In this document: one piece after another, positions 9,053 through 20,594 of the stretch
How the letters are laid out: each line of letters begins with the position of its first letter
Position numbering within the stretch: position 1 is the first letter of the stretch
Source of the DNA: Pasteurella oralis
GTDB taxonomy: Bacteria; Pseudomonadota; Gammaproteobacteria; Enterobacterales; Pasteurellaceae
Reading direction: 5' to 3'
Length of the DNA stretch: 64,000 bases
Assembly: GCF_002850605.1 (NCBI RefSeq)
Contig: NZ_NXGB01000005.1
Location: forward strand, 1 to 64,000
Position numbers and translations under genes: made by a program
Notes under the pieces: model-generated
Told to the model about the DNA's origin: nothing
What the model saw: only the letters and a program-made list of their open reading frames with translations
Database searches by the model: none

Positions 9053-9179
9053 AGAGATGGAATTTAGAAATGAAAAGGACAATATTAAAAATATTGTCTT
9101 TAACGAATGAAATGAGTTAACTAATTAAATTAATTAATAATTTTTTAGTATGAATGTTGTTCGTGATGGATAAATTTTG

Positions 9180-11192
9180 TCATTTTTTTACCGTGCTACC
9201 TTTTAATAGTTTGCGTATCCAGCTACGATTCGCATTGAGTTGATGGACAATATCTTGGCTTAATGGCAATGGTTCTTGGTAGATGAGTGAAGCAAGGGTT
9301 TCACCTAACAATGCCGCAGAAGTAAGTCCTCTTGAACCTAGCGCTGCGATTAAGAATAAGTTGTCAAAATTGACCGCACTTTTTATCGGTTGCTTACGGC
9401 GGCGAAGGTTGTAAAGATTTTGGTAATCTACTAATTGTTGTTCAAAATGGGGGACGTTTCCCAACATGGGAATACGATCACGTACGGCACAGCGGATACC
9501 AACACGTGCTTGATTGCCTGATGTATCAACTTCTTTTACCCAATTGACTTTTAGATTAGTTTGGATTTTTTGCTGATTTTGGTGTTGTTCTGCTAGGCTA
9601 AATTTACGTGTATCACAATCACGCACATGGCTTGCACCCACACAATGTGTGTTACTTTGTGCCATTGGTGTGAGGTAGCCGTCATAGCACACCACAGTGT
9701 TAAGTTGCTGCAGATATTTGCCTGTAGGAATTTCACTGACTTGTCCGCGTACAGGATATAAAGGTAAATGTGCAGTTTGAGCGAACTCGGTGATTTTATG
9801 TCCATTTGCTAATATCACAACTTGATGTTTAAATTGCTCTCCTTGTGCATTCTTTAATTGCCAACTACTATCTTGTTGTTCAAGTGCGGTCACTTTTTGT
9901 CGAGTTTTGATTTCAAGTCCACGTTCAACTAAATAAGCAAACATGTTTTGTACAAACTGGCGTGGTGCAAGCCATGCACCTTGCGGAATGAACCCACCTG
10001 AACAAGGTAAGGGTAAGCCAACTTTTTCACTTAATTGCGTTTGTGAAAGCGTTTGATATAAGCTTTGGTACCATTGATAATGTGAAATTTTATCTAATTT
10101 GACCGCACTTTTATGATCATAGCCACAAAGCGCTACACCACAGAAATCATATTCAAACGCAATACCTTGTTGAATTGCTTGTTGTAAGCGTTGTTGTCCG
10201 TAAGCGAAGGCATGAATATAAAAGCGAATATTAAGCAAATCATCATCGCTCAGTTGTGGATAGAATGCGCCTTGTTTATTACCTGATGCATTAAGGGCAA
10301 CCGCTTCATCTTCACAATAGAGAGTGACTTTAGCTTGACGTTCTAATAAAGATAATGCACAGAATAATGAAGCAATCCCCCCACCAATAATTGCAACATC
10401 AGCTTGTCGTTTAAATTGGGCAGGTTGTGCGAGATACCATGGAAAGTGAATGTGTGCTTGACTTGCATGAAGTTTACTACCTTGTAGACATTCTCGTTTT
10501 TTGCCATAGCCTTTGCGTTTGTTGACGGCAAAACCTGCTTGTTCTAACCCTTTTCGTACTGTACTTGCTGCAGTAAAAGTCGCAAAAGTGCCATGTTCTT
10601 TGCAGTAACGATACATATGTTGATACAGCGTATCATTCCACATTTGTGGATTTTTACTTGGCGAAAAACCATCAAGAAACCAAGCGTCTATCTTATTACA
10701 CATATAATCGCCAAGCTGAGGGAGGTTATCATTCAGATCACCAAACCAAAGATCGAGCGTAGTTTCAGCAAAATGAAAGCGATAGCAACCTTCGATAGGT
10801 TCAAGCCAATATTGCTGTAATTGTTGAGCCAGTTGTATAAATTCGGGATAGGCTTGGTGAGCGAGAATTAATTGTTCAAGTGGAATGGGATATTTTTCAA
10901 ATGAAATGAAAAACAAGCGCTTAAGCGGTGTCTCTGGATATTGTTGGCGAAATTCACGAAATAATGTTGTTACCGCAAAAAAATTTAACCCTGTCCCAAA
11001 TCCTGTTTCTGCAATGACAAAATGGCTTGCAGGATAATCTTGCCAACGTTGCCATAACTGATTGCCTTGCTGAAAAACATAGCGGCTTTCGGCGAGCCCA
11101 TCTTGGTTAGAAAAATAGACATCGTCAAATTTTGCAGAGACGAGTGTATTTTCTTGGTTGAAATGGACTTCTGCAAACTGAACTTTATTCAT
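9180..11192 (-). CDS. mnmC: Bifunctional tRNA mnm5s2U34 enzyme MnmC
   Basis: Completes 5-methylaminomethyl-2-thiouridine at the wobble position of tRNAs for Lys, Glu, Gln and others. The N-terminal half (about 1-245) is the methyltransferase ([25 protein letters not shown]). The C-terminal half is the FAD-dependent oxidase that removes the carboxymethyl group, with the dinucleotide fold [13 protein letters not shown] near residue 265 and the [13 protein letters not shown] segment near the end. Length of 670 residues is normal for the fused form. Three uptake signals lie inside (9373, 9882, 10102). It is transcribed away from fabB and lies upstream of the TonB receptor in the same direction, with 180 bp between them. 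Confidence 0.95.
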   Translation of the reverse strand: MNKVQFAEVHFNQENTLVSAKFDDVYFSNQDGLAESRYVFQQGNQLWQRWQDYPASHFVIAETGFGTGLNFFAVTTLFREFRQQYPETPLKRLFFISFEKYPIPLEQLILAHQAYPEFIQLAQQLQQYWLEPIEGCYRFHFAETTLDLWFGDLNDNLPQLGDYMCNKIDAWFLDGFSPSKNPQMWNDTLYQHMYRYCKEHGTFATFTAASTVRKGLEQAGFAVNKRKGYGKKRECLQGSKLHASQAHIHFPWYLAQPAQFKRQADVAIIGGGIASLFCALSLLERQAKVTLYCEDEAVALNASGNKQGAFYPQLSDDDLLNIRFYIHAFAYGQQRLQQAIQQGIAFEYDFCGVALCGYDHKSAVKLDKISHYQWYQSLYQTLSQTQLSEKVGLPLPCSGGFIPQGAWLAPRQFVQNMFAYLVERGLEIKTRQKVTALEQQDSSWQLKNAQGEQFKHQVVILANGHKITEFAQTAHLPLYPVRGQVSEIPTGKYLQQLNTVVCYDGYLTPMAQSNTHCVGASHVRDCDTRKFSLAEQHQNQQKIQTNLKVNWVKEVDTSGNQARVGIRCAVRDRIPMLGNVPHFEQQLVDYQNLYNLRRRKQPIKSAVNFDNLFLIAALGSRGLTSAALLGETLASLIYQEPLPLSQDIVHQLNANRSWIRKLLKGSTVKK

Positions 11193-11343
11193 GACCTTTT
11201 ATTCCTTTATAGAAAAGCTGAATCGTACTATAATAACGAAATTTTCTATACTGGTCGAATGATCGAATTACTACTTGAAATCTTGTAGTTTGAAGGCTAT
11301 TTTATCGACCATATTTTCATTTTTTGAATAAAAGGAATACTCT

Positions 11344-12564
11344 ATGAAAAGAGCGGTTATTACTGGTTTTGGTATTATTTCGAGTATTGGTAACAATAAA
11401 GAAGAAGTATTGGCGTCATTAAAAGCAGGTAAATCAGGTATCGAAGTGGTGCCTGATTTTGTAGAAATTGGCATGCGCAGCCATGTTGCAGGCACCATTA
11501 AATTAAATCCAAGCGAATTAATCGATCGTAAAATTTATCGTTTCATGGGGGATGCTGCGGCTTATGCTTATCTGTCAATGAAAGAAGCGATTGAAGATGC
11601 AGGCTTAACTGAAGAACAAGTGTCAAATGATCGTACTGGGTTAGTGATTGGTGCGGGGACAGGCTCTGCACATAACCAGTTAATTGCTTGTGATGCGGTA
11701 CGTGGTCCACGTGGAGTAAAAGCAGTGGGGCCTTATGCAGTCACAAAAACGATGGCATCAAGTGTTTCTGCTTGTTTAGCAACACCATATAAAATTCGTG
11801 GTGTGAACTATAGTATTAGTTCAGCTTGTGCCACATCAGCACATTGTATTGGTCACGCACTTGAATTAATTCAACTTGGCAAACAAGATATTGTTTTTGC
11901 TGGTGGGGCAGAAGAGCTTTCTTGGGAATGTGCAACTGAATTTGATGCCATGGGGGCAGTGTCAACCAAATACAATGAAACCCCTGAAAAAGCGTCACGA
12001 GCTTATGATGCAAACCGTGATGGCTTTGTGATTGCTGGTGGCGGTGCAGTTGTGGTTGTCGAAGAATTAGAACATGCACTTGCGCGTGGTGCGAAAATCT
12101 ATGCTGAAATTGTAGGTTATGGGGCGACTTCCGATGGTTATGACATGGTCGCGCCAAGTGGCGAAGGTGCAGAGCGCTGTATGAAACAAGCAATGGCAAC
12201 TGTAGATACACCAATTGATTATATCAATGTGCATGGTACTTCAACACCAGTCGGTGATGTGAAAGAGTTAGGTGCGATTAAAAATGTGTTTGGTGATAAC
12301 ATCCCAGCAATTTCATCAACTAAATCAATGACAGGTCACTCTTTAGGTGCGGCTGGCGCGCATGAAGCAATTTATACTTTATTAATGTTAGATAATGATT
12401 TCATTGCACCAAGTATTAATATTGAAACTTTAGATGAACAGGCTCAAGGCTGTAATATCGTAACGGAAACGGTTGAAAATGCGGGATTACAAACAGTGAT
12501 GTCGAATAGCTTTGGTTTTGGTGGAACAAACGCAGCGTTAATTTTCAAAAAATATCATGGCTAA
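11344..12564 (+). CDS. fabB: 3-oxoacyl-[acyl-carrier-protein] synthase I FabB
   Basis: Condensing enzyme of fatty acid elongation, needed for unsaturated fatty acids. The Cys-His-His triad is visible: C162 in [10 protein letters not shown]297 in NVHGTSTP, H332 in [12 protein letters not shown]. At 406 residues it has the standard length of KAS I. It is preceded by AAAGGAATACTCT and divergent from mnmC; TATAAT at 11229-11234 is a possible -10 element. Two terminators follow it directly. Confidence 0.97.
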   Translation: MKRAVITGFGIISSIGNNKEEVLASLKAGKSGIEVVPDFVEIGMRSHVAGTIKLNPSELIDRKIYRFMGDAAAYAYLSMKEAIEDAGLTEEQVSNDRTGLVIGAGTGSAHNQLIACDAVRGPRGVKAVGPYAVTKTMASSVSACLATPYKIRGVNYSISSACATSAHCIGHALELIQLGKQDIVFAGGAEELSWECATEFDAMGAVSTKYNETPEKASRAYDANRDGFVIAGGGAVVVVEELEHALARGAKIYAEIVGYGATSDGYDMVAPSGEGAERCMKQAMATVDTPIDYINVHGTSTPVGDVKELGAIKNVFGDNIPAISSTKSMTGHSLGAAGAHEAIYTLLMLDNDFIAPSINIETLDEQAQGCNIVTETVENAGLQTVMSNSFGFGGTNAALIFKKYHG

Positions 12565-12571
12565 TTTAACG

Positions 12572-12600
12572 AAGGCAGATAGCATATCTGCCTTTATGTT
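12572..12600 (+). terminator. Terminator of fabB
   Basis: AAGGCAGATA / TATCTGCCTT with a 3-base loop, followed by TATGTTTT. Confidence 0.8.
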
Positions 12601-12605
12601 TTATT

Positions 12606-12635
12606 AAAAAAGCTGACGAGTTGTCAGCTTTTTTG
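12606..12635. terminator. Second, bidirectional terminator between fabB and cmoB
   Basis: AAAAAAGCTGAC (12606-12617) pairs with GTCAGCTTTTTT around GAGTT. A and T arms allow it to serve both fabB and the convergent cmoB. Confidence 0.88.
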
Positions 12636-12647
12636 TTGTTCGTATCA

Positions 12648-13613
12648 TTATTTATTAGCAAGAATGACGGCGCGAGTTGGTGCTTGGTAGCCCTCGATGG
12701 TTTTAGAATGATCGTGAGGGTCTAAGAAATCAACTAAAGATTCATTTTCTAACCAATCTGTTTTACGTTGTTCTGTTAGCGTTGTTGCTGCAATATCGAC
12801 ACAACGAACATTTTTAAAACCTACTTTTTCTAACCAATGAATTAAAGCTGGTACAGAAGGAATAAAGTAAACGTTTTTCATTTTAGCGTAGCGATCAGCA
12901 GGGACGAGTACTGTGTTGATATCACCATCGACAACTAACGTTTCAAGAACTAATTCACCTCCTTGCACAAGTTGATTCTTCAGCTGGGTTAAGTGATCTA
13001 ATGGTGATTTACGATGGTAAAGTACTCCCATAGAAAATACTGTATCAAAAGCGGCGAGCGGTTGCATTTCTTCAATACCTAAAGGAATTAAATTTGCTCG
13101 ACGATCATTATTTAATAATTTACGTACAGCTTCAAATTGACATAAAAATAACTCGGTTGGGTCGATACCAACCACCATTTTGGCACCTTCGCCTAGCATG
13201 CGCCACATATGATAGCCACTACCACAACCCACATCTAAGATAGTACGTCCTTTGAGCGAGGCGAGGTGAGGTAAAACTCGATCCCATTTAAAATCAGAAC
13301 GCCATTCACAATCAATATGTACACCATATAAATGGTATGGCCCTTTTCGCCAAGGCATCAATTGTCTTAGATGATAAACAAGGCGTTGTTGTTCGCCTTG
13401 TGATAAAGGTGAAATTTGTTCAGATTTGACCGCACTTTTAAGATCAATATGATCGGCATGTAAGTGTGGTAAGAAATTGACTACTTTTGCCCACTTGGCA
13501 TAATCACCATGAGTTTGCTTTTCCCATTGCTTTAGTTGCAAAGGTAATGTTTCTAACCATGCAGATAGATGAGTCGTGGCAATTTGTTGATAAAAAGGAC
13601 GAAAATCAATCAT
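12648..13613 (-). CDS. cmoB: tRNA U34 carboxymethyltransferase CmoB
   Basis: Transfers a carboxymethyl group from carboxy-S-adenosylmethionine to 5-hydroxyuridine at tRNA position 34, giving cmo5U. The Rossmann motif [15 protein letters not shown] lies near residues 124-138 and [17 protein letters not shown] follows, both characteristic of CmoB; 321 residues is typical. An uptake signal at 13429 encodes KSAVKSE in the N-terminal part. The start codon overlaps the putP stop (ATGA), so the two genes are probably translationally coupled. The partner cmoA, which makes the cofactor, is not in this window. Confidence 0.94.
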   Translation of the reverse strand: MIDFRPFYQQIATTHLSAWLETLPLQLKQWEKQTHGDYAKWAKVVNFLPHLHADHIDLKSAVKSEQISPLSQGEQQRLVYHLRQLMPWRKGPYHLYGVHIDCEWRSDFKWDRVLPHLASLKGRTILDVGCGSGYHMWRMLGEGAKMVVGIDPTELFLCQFEAVRKLLNNDRRANLIPLGIEEMQPLAAFDTVFSMGVLYHRKSPLDHLTQLKNQLVQGGELVLETLVVDGDINTVLVPADRYAKMKNVYFIPSVPALIHWLEKVGFKNVRCVDIAATTLTEQRKTDWLENESLVDFLDPHDHSKTIEGYQAPTRAVILANK

Positions 13614-15124
13614 AGTGCGTTTTTATAAGCATTTTTTGCTTGTTCAAAAGTATCAATAACATGTTGTTCTGGCTTGGCTGACAGTTGCGACACAATAATA
13701 ATCACCAAACTAGCGAGCAAAAATCCCGGAATCATTTCATACAGTTGATGTAACTGGGAACCCTCAAGTGTCCAGTGTTTCCAACCAAAGACAACAATGG
13801 TACCAGTTAACATTCCGCATAATGCGGCAGATGATGTCATGCGTTTCCAAAAAAGTGAAAATAACACAACGGGACCGAATGCGCTACCAAAGCCTGCCCA
13901 AGCAAATTCGACAAGCTTTAATACCTTACTGTGTTCATCTTGTGCAATCCAAATTGCAATAGCTGCAATAGTGAGTACCATCGCACGACCTAGCCAGACT
14001 AATTCTTTATCAGAAGCCTTTGGACGGATAAAACCTTTATAAAAATCTTCTGTAATAGCACTAGAAGAAATTAATAATTGTGCACTTAATGTACTCATGA
14101 CTGCAGCTAAAATAGCAGATAGTAGCACCCCTGCAATCCATGGGTTAAACAGTAATTTTGATAATTCTATAAAGACTTGTTCAGGTTCTTTATTCACTAA
14201 ATTGGCGACTTGTGGATTTGCATAAAAGTAGGCAATACCGAAGAAACCGATACCTATTGCGCCTAATAAACACAGGATCATCCAAGTCATGCTGATTTTA
14301 CGTGCGTTGTTGAGTGATTTGACGGAATCAGCAGCCATAAAACGTGCAAGAATATGTGGTTGCCCGAAATAGCCTAAGCCCCAAGCGGCTAGGCTTAATA
14401 AACCAAGTGGTGCTGTACTACTGAAAATATCAGTAAAGTTTTTGTGCATTGCATTCTCTGCTTGCTGAAGGACCAAAGTGAAATTGTCAAGACCGCCAAG
14501 ATGAAGCAGTACAAAAATAGGTGTTAAAATTAAAGCGAAGATCATTAAAGTAGCTTGAATAGTATCAGTCCAACTAACTGCTAGAAAACCGCCAATGAAG
14601 GTATAAGCAATTGTTGCGAGTGCGCCATACCAAAGTGCGGTTGAATATTCGACAGAAAATAAGTTTTGGAATAATTTTGCGCCAGCAACTACGCCAGAAG
14701 CACAGTAAATTGTGAAAAAAACGAGAATAATACTAGCAGAAACAATTTTTAGTATGTTATGTGAAGTACCAAAACGATTATGGAAGTATTCTGGTAGCGT
14801 TAATGCATTATTATTAAATTCAGTATAAACACGTAGTCTACCTGCAACAAATAGCCAGTTTAGATAAGCTCCGATAGTGAGTCCAATGGCTATCCAGCCT
14901 TCGATTAAACCTGCTACATAAATTGCGCCCGGTAATCCCATCAGTAGCCAACCAGACATATCAGATGCGCCGGCTGACATTGCCGTTACAAAGCTACCTA
15001 AGCGGCGACCACCCAAAATATAATCGGATAAATTATTGGTATAATGATAGGCTAATACGCCAATCAGTAACATACCGAAAATATAAATAGTAAATGTAAT
15101 TATTGTTGGATCTAATCCAAACAT
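13610..15124 (-). CDS. putP: Sodium/proline symporter PutP
   Basis: Sodium:solute symporter family protein of 504 residues with about 13 membrane spans. The helix with [20 protein letters not shown] and the segment [11 protein letters not shown] match the sodium and substrate sites of PutP. It imports proline for osmoprotection or as a nitrogen and carbon source. It is divergent from rng across about 150 bp and overlaps cmoB by four bases (ATGA), so it is the first gene of a two-gene unit. No putA is seen nearby. Confidence 0.92.
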   Translation of the reverse strand: MFGLDPTIITFTIYIFGMLLIGVLAYHYTNNLSDYILGGRRLGSFVTAMSAGASDMSGWLLMGLPGAIYVAGLIEGWIAIGLTIGAYLNWLFVAGRLRVYTEFNNNALTLPEYFHNRFGTSHNILKIVSASIILVFFTIYCASGVVAGAKLFQNLFSVEYSTALWYGALATIAYTFIGGFLAVSWTDTIQATLMIFALILTPIFVLLHLGGLDNFTLVLQQAENAMHKNFTDIFSSTAPLGLLSLAAWGLGYFGQPHILARFMAADSVKSLNNARKISMTWMILCLLGAIGIGFFGIAYFYANPQVANLVNKEPEQVFIELSKLLFNPWIAGVLLSAILAAVMSTLSAQLLISSSAITEDFYKGFIRPKASDKELVWLGRAMVLTIAAIAIWIAQDEHSKVLKLVEFAWAGFGSAFGPVVLFSLFWKRMTSSAALCGMLTGTIVVFGWKHWTLEGSQLHQLYEMIPGFLLASLVIIIVSQLSAKPEQHVIDTFEQAKNAYKNAL

Positions 15125-15276
15125 GCTAACCTCACAGACATGCTAAAAGTATTATTTTTATGTGCCAAAATTTGAGAAAGCTCACATTTTACCTTATTTG
15201 GCACTATTATTCTATTTCCCTTTTCGTTAGACTAATTGGCAATTTATTTTTAAAAATTATTAAGTTAGGTAGAGTT

Positions 15277-16752
15277 ATGGATTCTGTTGAATTATTAGTC
15301 AACGTTACCCCCAATGAAACCCGTATTGCATTAGTTGATATGGGCATTTTGAAAGAAGTGCATATTGAACGGCAAGCTAAACGTGGGATTGTCGGCAATA
15401 TTTATAAAGGACGTGTGACCCGAGTATTACCTGGTATGCAATCTGCTTTTGTTGATATTGGCTTAGAAAAAGCGGCATTCTTACATGCATCAGATATTGT
15501 TTCACATACAGAATGCGTTGAAGAAAGTGAGCAGAAACAGTTTGTTGTCAAAGATATTGCTGAACTTGTACGTGAAGGACAAGATATTGTTGTACAAGTT
15601 GTGAAAGATCCACTTGGTACTAAAGGTGCACGTTTAACAACGGATATTACTTTACCTTCGCGTTATCTCGTATTTATGCCAGAAAATAGTCATGTTGGTG
15701 TTTCTCAACGTATTGAAAGTGAAGAAGAACGAGCGAGGTTAAAAGAATTGGTCTTGCCATTTTGTGATGAGCTAGGGGGCTTTATTATTCGCACTGCGGC
15801 AGAAGGTACAACCGAAGAGGAACTGAAACAAGACGCTGATTTTTTAAAACGTTTATGGCGTAAAGTATTAGAACGTCGAGCTAAATATCCAACCAAATCT
15901 ATGCTATATGGTGAATTGGCATTAACACAACGTATTTTACGTGACTTCATTGGCGCTGGTTTAGAGAAGATTAGAATTGACTCTAAATTATGTTTTACAG
16001 AAGTAAAACAGTTTACAGAAGAATTTATGCCAACTTTAGTGGATAAGTTAGTGCTTTATTCAGGCAATCAGCCATTATTTGATGTGTATGGCGTTGAAAC
16101 TGCAATCCAAACAGCATTAAATAAGCGCGTGAATTTAAAATCAGGCGGTTATTTGATTATTGAACAAACTGAAGCGATGACGACTATTGATATTAATACT
16201 GGGGCGTTTGTAGGACATCGTAATCTTGAAGAAACAATTTTTAACACAAATATTGAAGCTACAAAAGCGATTGCGCAACAGCTACAGTTACGTAATCTTG
16301 GTGGCATTATCATTATTGATTTTATTGATATGCAAACAGATGAACATCGCAATCGTGTCTTAGAATCACTACAAGAAGCTTTAGCAAAAGATCGCGTAAA
16401 AACCAGTGTAAATGGTTTTACACAGTTAGGTTTAGTTGAAATGACTCGTAAGCGAACGAGAGAAAGCCTTGAACATGTTTTATGTGGTGATTGTCCTTCT
16501 TGCCAAGGGCGTGGGCGAGTAAAAACAGTGGAAACAGTTTGTTACGAAATCATGCGTGAGATTATTCGAGTTCATCATTTATTCTCTAGTGAACAGTTTT
16601 TGGTATACGCTTCAAGAGCAGTAGCAGATTATTTAATTAATGAAGAATCGCATGGTTTGCTGGCAGAATTAGAAGTCTTTATCGGTAAACAAGTACAAAT
16701 TAAAACGGAAGTATATTACAACCAAGAGCAGTTTGATGTAGTAGTGATGTAG
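15277..16752 (+). CDS. rng: Ribonuclease G
   Basis: Endoribonuclease that matures the 5' end of 16S rRNA and degrades some mRNAs. The 491 residues show an S1 domain (NIYKGRVTRVLPGMQSAFVD), the RNase E/G catalytic aspartates in TTIDINTGAF and IIIIDFIDMQ, and the zinc-link pair in CGDCPSCQGRGRV. The start at 15277 (MDSVELLVN) is preceded by TTAGGTAGAG and matches the family; the frame is open for 39 codons further upstream but these lack the conserved sequence. It stands alone, divergent from putP. Confidence 0.95.
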   Translation: MDSVELLVNVTPNETRIALVDMGILKEVHIERQAKRGIVGNIYKGRVTRVLPGMQSAFVDIGLEKAAFLHASDIVSHTECVEESEQKQFVVKDIAELVREGQDIVVQVVKDPLGTKGARLTTDITLPSRYLVFMPENSHVGVSQRIESEEERARLKELVLPFCDELGGFIIRTAAEGTTEEELKQDADFLKRLWRKVLERRAKYPTKSMLYGELALTQRILRDFIGAGLEKIRIDSKLCFTEVKQFTEEFMPTLVDKLVLYSGNQPLFDVYGVETAIQTALNKRVNLKSGGYLIIEQTEAMTTIDINTGAFVGHRNLEETIFNTNIEATKAIAQQLQLRNLGGIIIIDFIDMQTDEHRNRVLESLQEALAKDRVKTSVNGFTQLGLVEMTRKRTRESLEHVLCGDCPSCQGRGRVKTVETVCYEIMREIIRVHHLFSSEQFLVYASRAVADYLINEESHGLLAELEVFIGKQVQIKTEVYYNQEQFDVVVM

Positions 16753-16953
16753 TTTTTAGTCGGATTAGCTTTAGCTTATCAATAAAAAATAATCGATTGT
16801 GATTGTATGAAAATGATAGGCTAAAGCCTATCTGATAACTCTTTTAATCTACATTGTACAAAAGTATCAACATTGATTTACTTCCTTTCATCATTACAAA
16901 AAATGACATAAAATACACCGCACTTTTTCTATTATTAATGAATATATAAATTT

Positions 16954-18402
16954 ATGATTAAAACTGTCAGTAATACATTACTCACTCCAACTAGCCTGTC
17001 ATTAAATGATTTGCAAAACACATTTGATTTATTGTCACATCGCCATATTGATTATGCAGATCTTTATTTCCAATTAAGCCAAGATGAAAGTTGGGTATTA
17101 GAAGATGGCATTATTAAGGAAGGCGGTTTTCATATTGATCGTGGGGTTGGTGTTCGAGCCGTAAGTGGTGAAAAAACTGGCTTTGCTTATTCTGATCAAA
17201 TCAATTTAGCGAGTTTGCAGCAATGTGCTAATGCAGTGAAAGGCATCGCGCAGTTAAAACAAGGTAATATTATAGTACCAAGTGCATTTAATCCCGTTGA
17301 ACCTATTTTACGTTATCAAGCAATTAACCCATTAGATAGCTTAAGTAAAGAGAAAAAAATTGCGCTGTTACATTTAGTTGATCGTAGCGCGCGTCATGAA
17401 GATTCTCGCGTTATACAGGTTTCTGCAAGTTTAAGTTCTGTGTATGAAGAAGTCTTAATTGTTGCAACAGATGGTACTTTAGCTGCGGATATTCGTCCTT
17501 TAGTTCGTTTATCGATTGCTGTATTAGTCGAACAAGAGGGGAAACGTGAACGTGGTAGTGCTGGTGCAGGAGGGCGTTTCGGTTTAGATTGGTTTTTAGA
17601 GAGCGAACAAGGTGAAATAAGAGCAGCCTATTTTGCTAAAGAAGCTGTGCGCCAAGCATTAGTCAATTTGAATACTATTGAAGCACCAGCAGGAATGATG
17701 CCTGTAGTGCTGGCTGCTGGTTGGCCGGGTGTACTATTGCACGAAGCTGTTGGACATGGTTTAGAAGGTGATTTTAACCGTAAAGAAAGTTCCTTATTTA
17801 CAGGCAAAATCGGAGAACTTGTTACTTCACCATTATGTACTATTGTTGATGATGGTACATTACAAAATCGTCGAGGTTCAATTACAGTCGATGATGAAGG
17901 TGTACCAGGTCAATATAATGTATTAATTAAAGACGGAATTTTGCAAGGTTACATGCAGGATAAAATGAATGCTCGTTTAATGGGTGTCGCGCCGACAGGC
18001 AATGGTCGTCGTGAATCTTATGCTCATTTACCAATGCCACGTATGACAAATACTTATATGTTGGCAGGGCAAAGTCAGTTTGATGATTTGATTGCTTCTG
18101 TGGATCATGGCATTTTTGCATCGCATTTTGGTGGTGGGCAAGTAGATATTACTTCTGGTAAATTTGTATTCTCTACATCAGAAGCTTATCTGATTGAAAA
18201 AGGGAAAATTACTCAGCCAGTTAAAGGTGCAACTTTGATTGGTAGCGGTATTGAAGTAATGCAAAATATTTCAATGGTTGCTGATCAAGTTGAAATTGAT
18301 CATGGTATCGGTGTTTGTGGTAAAGAAGGACAAAGCGTACCAGTCGGTGTTGGTCAACCTGCATTGAAGATTGAAAAAATCACAGTTGGTGGAACGAATT
18401 AA
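16954..18402 (+). CDS. tldD: Metalloprotease TldD
   Basis: One subunit of the TldD/TldE zinc protease, which unfolds and cleaves peptides and matures some microcins and antitoxins in E. coli. The zinc motif [11 protein letters not shown] (HExxxH) is at about residue 265 of 482. Normal length. The 200-bp leader holds a GATAGGCTaaAGCCTATC dyad (16816-16833) and an uptake signal (16917-16925). The partner gene tldE/pmbA is not present, as is usual since the two are often apart. Confidence 0.94.
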   Translation: MIKTVSNTLLTPTSLSLNDLQNTFDLLSHRHIDYADLYFQLSQDESWVLEDGIIKEGGFHIDRGVGVRAVSGEKTGFAYSDQINLASLQQCANAVKGIAQLKQGNIIVPSAFNPVEPILRYQAINPLDSLSKEKKIALLHLVDRSARHEDSRVIQVSASLSSVYEEVLIVATDGTLAADIRPLVRLSIAVLVEQEGKRERGSAGAGGRFGLDWFLESEQGEIRAAYFAKEAVRQALVNLNTIEAPAGMMPVVLAAGWPGVLLHEAVGHGLEGDFNRKESSLFTGKIGELVTSPLCTIVDDGTLQNRRGSITVDDEGVPGQYNVLIKDGILQGYMQDKMNARLMGVAPTGNGRRESYAHLPMPRMTNTYMLAGQSQFDDLIASVDHGIFASHFGGGQVDITSGKFVFSTSEAYLIEKGKITQPVKGATLIGSGIEVMQNISMVADQVEIDHGIGVCGKEGQSVPVGVGQPALKIEKITVGGTN

Positions 18403-18410
18403 AACAACAA

Positions 18411-18438
18411 AATCCAGATAACTTTATCTGGATTTTTT
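18411..18438 (+). terminator. Terminator of tldD
   Basis: AATCCAGATA / TATCTGGATT with a 4-base loop and a TTTTTT tail. Confidence 0.9.
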
Positions 18439-18447
18439 ATGTACATT

Positions 18448-18498
18448 AATGAATATTTATTCATTAATATTGACTAAATATTTTTATTTAACTATGCT
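18448..18498 (+). promoter_or_regulatory. argD promoter with ARG box
   Basis: TGAAT-ATTT-ATTCA at 18450-18463 is a perfect match to the 14-base core of the ArgR operator. A weaker second copy (TGACT-AAAT-ATTTT, 18471-18484) is placed 21 bp away, the usual spacing for paired ARG boxes. The second box overlaps the -35 element TTGACT (18470-18475), which is 17 bp from a -10 TATGCT (18493-18498). Arginine-dependent repression is the straightforward reading. Confidence 0.8.
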
Positions 18499-18532
18499 TT
18501 AATAAAGAAAAGATAATAGAAAGGGTAAGCTA

Positions 18533-19729
18533 ATGACGCAATATACACGTGAACTATTTGATCAGGTCGTGATTCAGAACTATACACCTGCGGATTTTAT
18601 TCCAGTCAAAGGCAAAGGCTGTCGAATTTGGGATCAGAATGGTAAGGAATATATTGATTTTACTAGTGGCATTGCTGTAACCAGTTTAGGGCATTGTCCC
18701 GATGAGATTGTGGAAATATTGCAACGACAAGGACAAAAGTTATGGCATTCAAGTAATTGGTTTACCAGTGAACCTACCTTAGCATTAGCAAGTAAATTAG
18801 TTGAAAAAACCTTCGCTGAGCGAGTGATGTTTGTCAATTCAGGTGCAGAAGCGAATGAAGCCGCGTTGAAACTAGCGCGCCGTTATGCTGTAGATCATTT
18901 TGGTTATCAGAAAAGTAAAATTATTTCATTTAAACAAAGTTTTCATGGACGTACTTTTTTTACGGTGAGTGTAGGGGGACAGACTAAATATTCTGATGGT
19001 TTTGGTCCAAAGCCCGCAGATATTATCCATATTCCTTTTAACGATTTAAATGCAGCAAAAGCAGTGATTGATGAGCAGACTTGTGCTGTCATCATAGAGC
19101 CTATTCAAGGGGAAAGTGGAGTTATTCCAGCAAATAAAGCGTTTTTACTAGGGCTACGTGAGTTGTGTTCTCAATATAATGCATTGTTAATTTTTGATGA
19201 AGTTCAAACGGGTGTTGGGCGCATAGGGCACTTTTATGCTTATATGAAGTATGATGTTGTGCCTGATATTTTGACTTCAGCAAAAGCCTTAGGTAATGGT
19301 TTTCCAATTGGAGCAATATTAACCACTGATATCATTGCAAGAAGTTTTGCGCCAGGTGTGCATGGCACGACTTTTGGTGGAAATCCATTGGCTTGCGCGG
19401 TCGCTGCCAAAGTTGTTGATACTATTTCAGAAGCAAAATTTTTAGAGAATGTAAGACAAATTTCAGCGCGATTGATAAAAGGATTAGAACAAATTAATCA
19501 GCAATATCAGTTGTTTAAAAATATTCGTGGAGAAGGTTTATTAATTGGAGCAGAATTAATTGACAAATATCATGGTCAAGCAAGTGAGTTTGTGAAAAAA
19601 GCAGCGAATAATGGTTTAATGATTTTGGTTGCAGGTCCGAATGTATTACGTTTTACCCCAGCCTTGAATATTACAGAACAAGAATTAGAATTAGGGCTTG
19701 TAAGATTAGCTAACAGCTTGATGAGCTAA
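18533..19729 (+). CDS. argD: Acetylornithine/succinyldiaminopimelate aminotransferase ArgD
   Basis: PLP-dependent class III aminotransferase of 398 residues that acts in arginine synthesis and, in many gamma-proteobacteria, also in lysine/diaminopimelate synthesis. The cofactor pocket is shown by [11 protein letters not shown], the [12 protein letters not shown] segment and the PLP lysine in [25 protein letters not shown] is also typical. AAGGGTAAG precedes the ATG. The ARG boxes in its promoter and those of argA (37514-37552) tie the two into one regulon. The paralogue AstC/ornithine aminotransferase is the other possibility, but the operator favours the biosynthetic enzyme. Confidence 0.92.
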   Translation: MTQYTRELFDQVVIQNYTPADFIPVKGKGCRIWDQNGKEYIDFTSGIAVTSLGHCPDEIVEILQRQGQKLWHSSNWFTSEPTLALASKLVEKTFAERVMFVNSGAEANEAALKLARRYAVDHFGYQKSKIISFKQSFHGRTFFTVSVGGQTKYSDGFGPKPADIIHIPFNDLNAAKAVIDEQTCAVIIEPIQGESGVIPANKAFLLGLRELCSQYNALLIFDEVQTGVGRIGHFYAYMKYDVVPDILTSAKALGNGFPIGAILTTDIIARSFAPGVHGTTFGGNPLACAVAAKVVDTISEAKFLENVRQISARLIKGLEQINQQYQLFKNIRGEGLLIGAELIDKYHGQASEFVKKAANNGLMILVAGPNVLRFTPALNITEQELELGLVRLANSLMS

Positions 19730-19787
19730 GTAGGAGGGTAAAAAAGTGCGGTCAATTCTTACGGAATTTATTGTACTTTTTGTTGCT

Positions 19788-19818
19788 AATTAAAAACCAC
19801 CTTGTTTACAAGGTGGTT
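19788..19818 (-). terminator. Terminator of queH
   Basis: AACCACCTTG / CAAGGTGGTT with a 4-base loop; the T-run (TTTTTAATT) lies on the minus strand, so it serves the queH transcript, not argD. Confidence 0.75.
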
Positions 19819-19895
19819 ATCAATTTAAAAAGTCTTGCTAGACTCAAAAAGTGGGCATTCATATAACTGACGTTTAAAAGAAAGCTTCAATTGAA

Positions 19896-20594
19896 TTAGT
19901 CGGCAGAGTAATAGAGCTTACCAATTTCGATTTTTTGACGCCCATTCGCTTCACGCCATTTATTCGTGTCACGTAAAGAATAAACACAACCACAATATTC
20001 TTGCTGATAGAAGCGTTCACGCTTACTGATTTCAATCATACGCTGTGAACCACCGCCTTTGCGCCAATTGTAATCCCAATAAATCACATCATCATATTTT
20101 TCTGCTGCACGATGTCCACAACCATTAATTTGGTTCATATCTTTCCAACGGGAAATACCTAAACAACTTGTAAATACTGGAAAACCATTGTTATGCGCAT
20201 ACTCAGCAGCTTTTTCAAAACGCATATCAAAACACATAGTACAACGAATACCGCGTTCTGGTTCATCTTCCATGCCTTTTGCTCGATCAAACCAATTTTG
20301 GCGATCATAATCCGCATCAATAAATGGAATGCCCCATTTTTCAGCAAAACGGATATTCTCTTCTTTACGAATTAAATATTCCTTTAATGGGTGAATATTG
20401 GGGTTATAGAAATAAATTGTAAATTCAATGCCTGAAGCATGAATGGCTTCCATAACTTCGCCAGAACAGGGAGCACAGCAAGAATGTAATAACAATTTGT
20501 TATGTCCATTTGGTAATTCTAATTTAGGGCGGATGAAAGGCGCATTTGGATCTTTACTTTTACTTGTTTTTTTCGTGAGAGTTTGATTAGTCAT
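19896..20594 (-). CDS. queH: Epoxyqueuosine reductase QueH
   Basis: Last step of queuosine synthesis: reduces epoxyqueuosine in tRNA anticodons using metal centres. The 232-residue protein has the family cysteines in [36 protein letters not shown] and [12 protein letters not shown]. It is the non-orthologous replacement of the cobalamin-dependent QueG. Its ATG overlaps the stop of the decayed gene upstream, which suggests the two were once coupled. Confidence 0.93.
   Translation of the reverse strand: MTNQTLTKKTSKSKDPNAPFIRPKLELPNGHNKLLLHSCCAPCSGEVMEAIHASGIEFTIYFYNPNIHPLKEYLIRKEENIRFAEKWGIPFIDADYDRQNWFDRAKGMEDEPERGIRCTMCFDMRFEKAAEYAHNNGFPVFTSCLGISRWKDMNQINGCGHRAAEKYDDVIYWDYNWRKGGGSQRMIEISKRERFYQQEYCGCVYSLRDTNKWREANGRQKIEIGKLYYSAD

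Noticed and set aside
9000-9179. CCAA-type phase-variation repeat before or within the haemoglobin receptor.
   Set aside because: Looked for and not present in the leader or the signal-peptide region.
11248-11265. ATACTGGTCGAATGATCG upstream of fabB resembles a FadR operator.
   Set aside because: Only the left half matches, and it lies downstream of the likely -10 element, not where FadR activates fabB.
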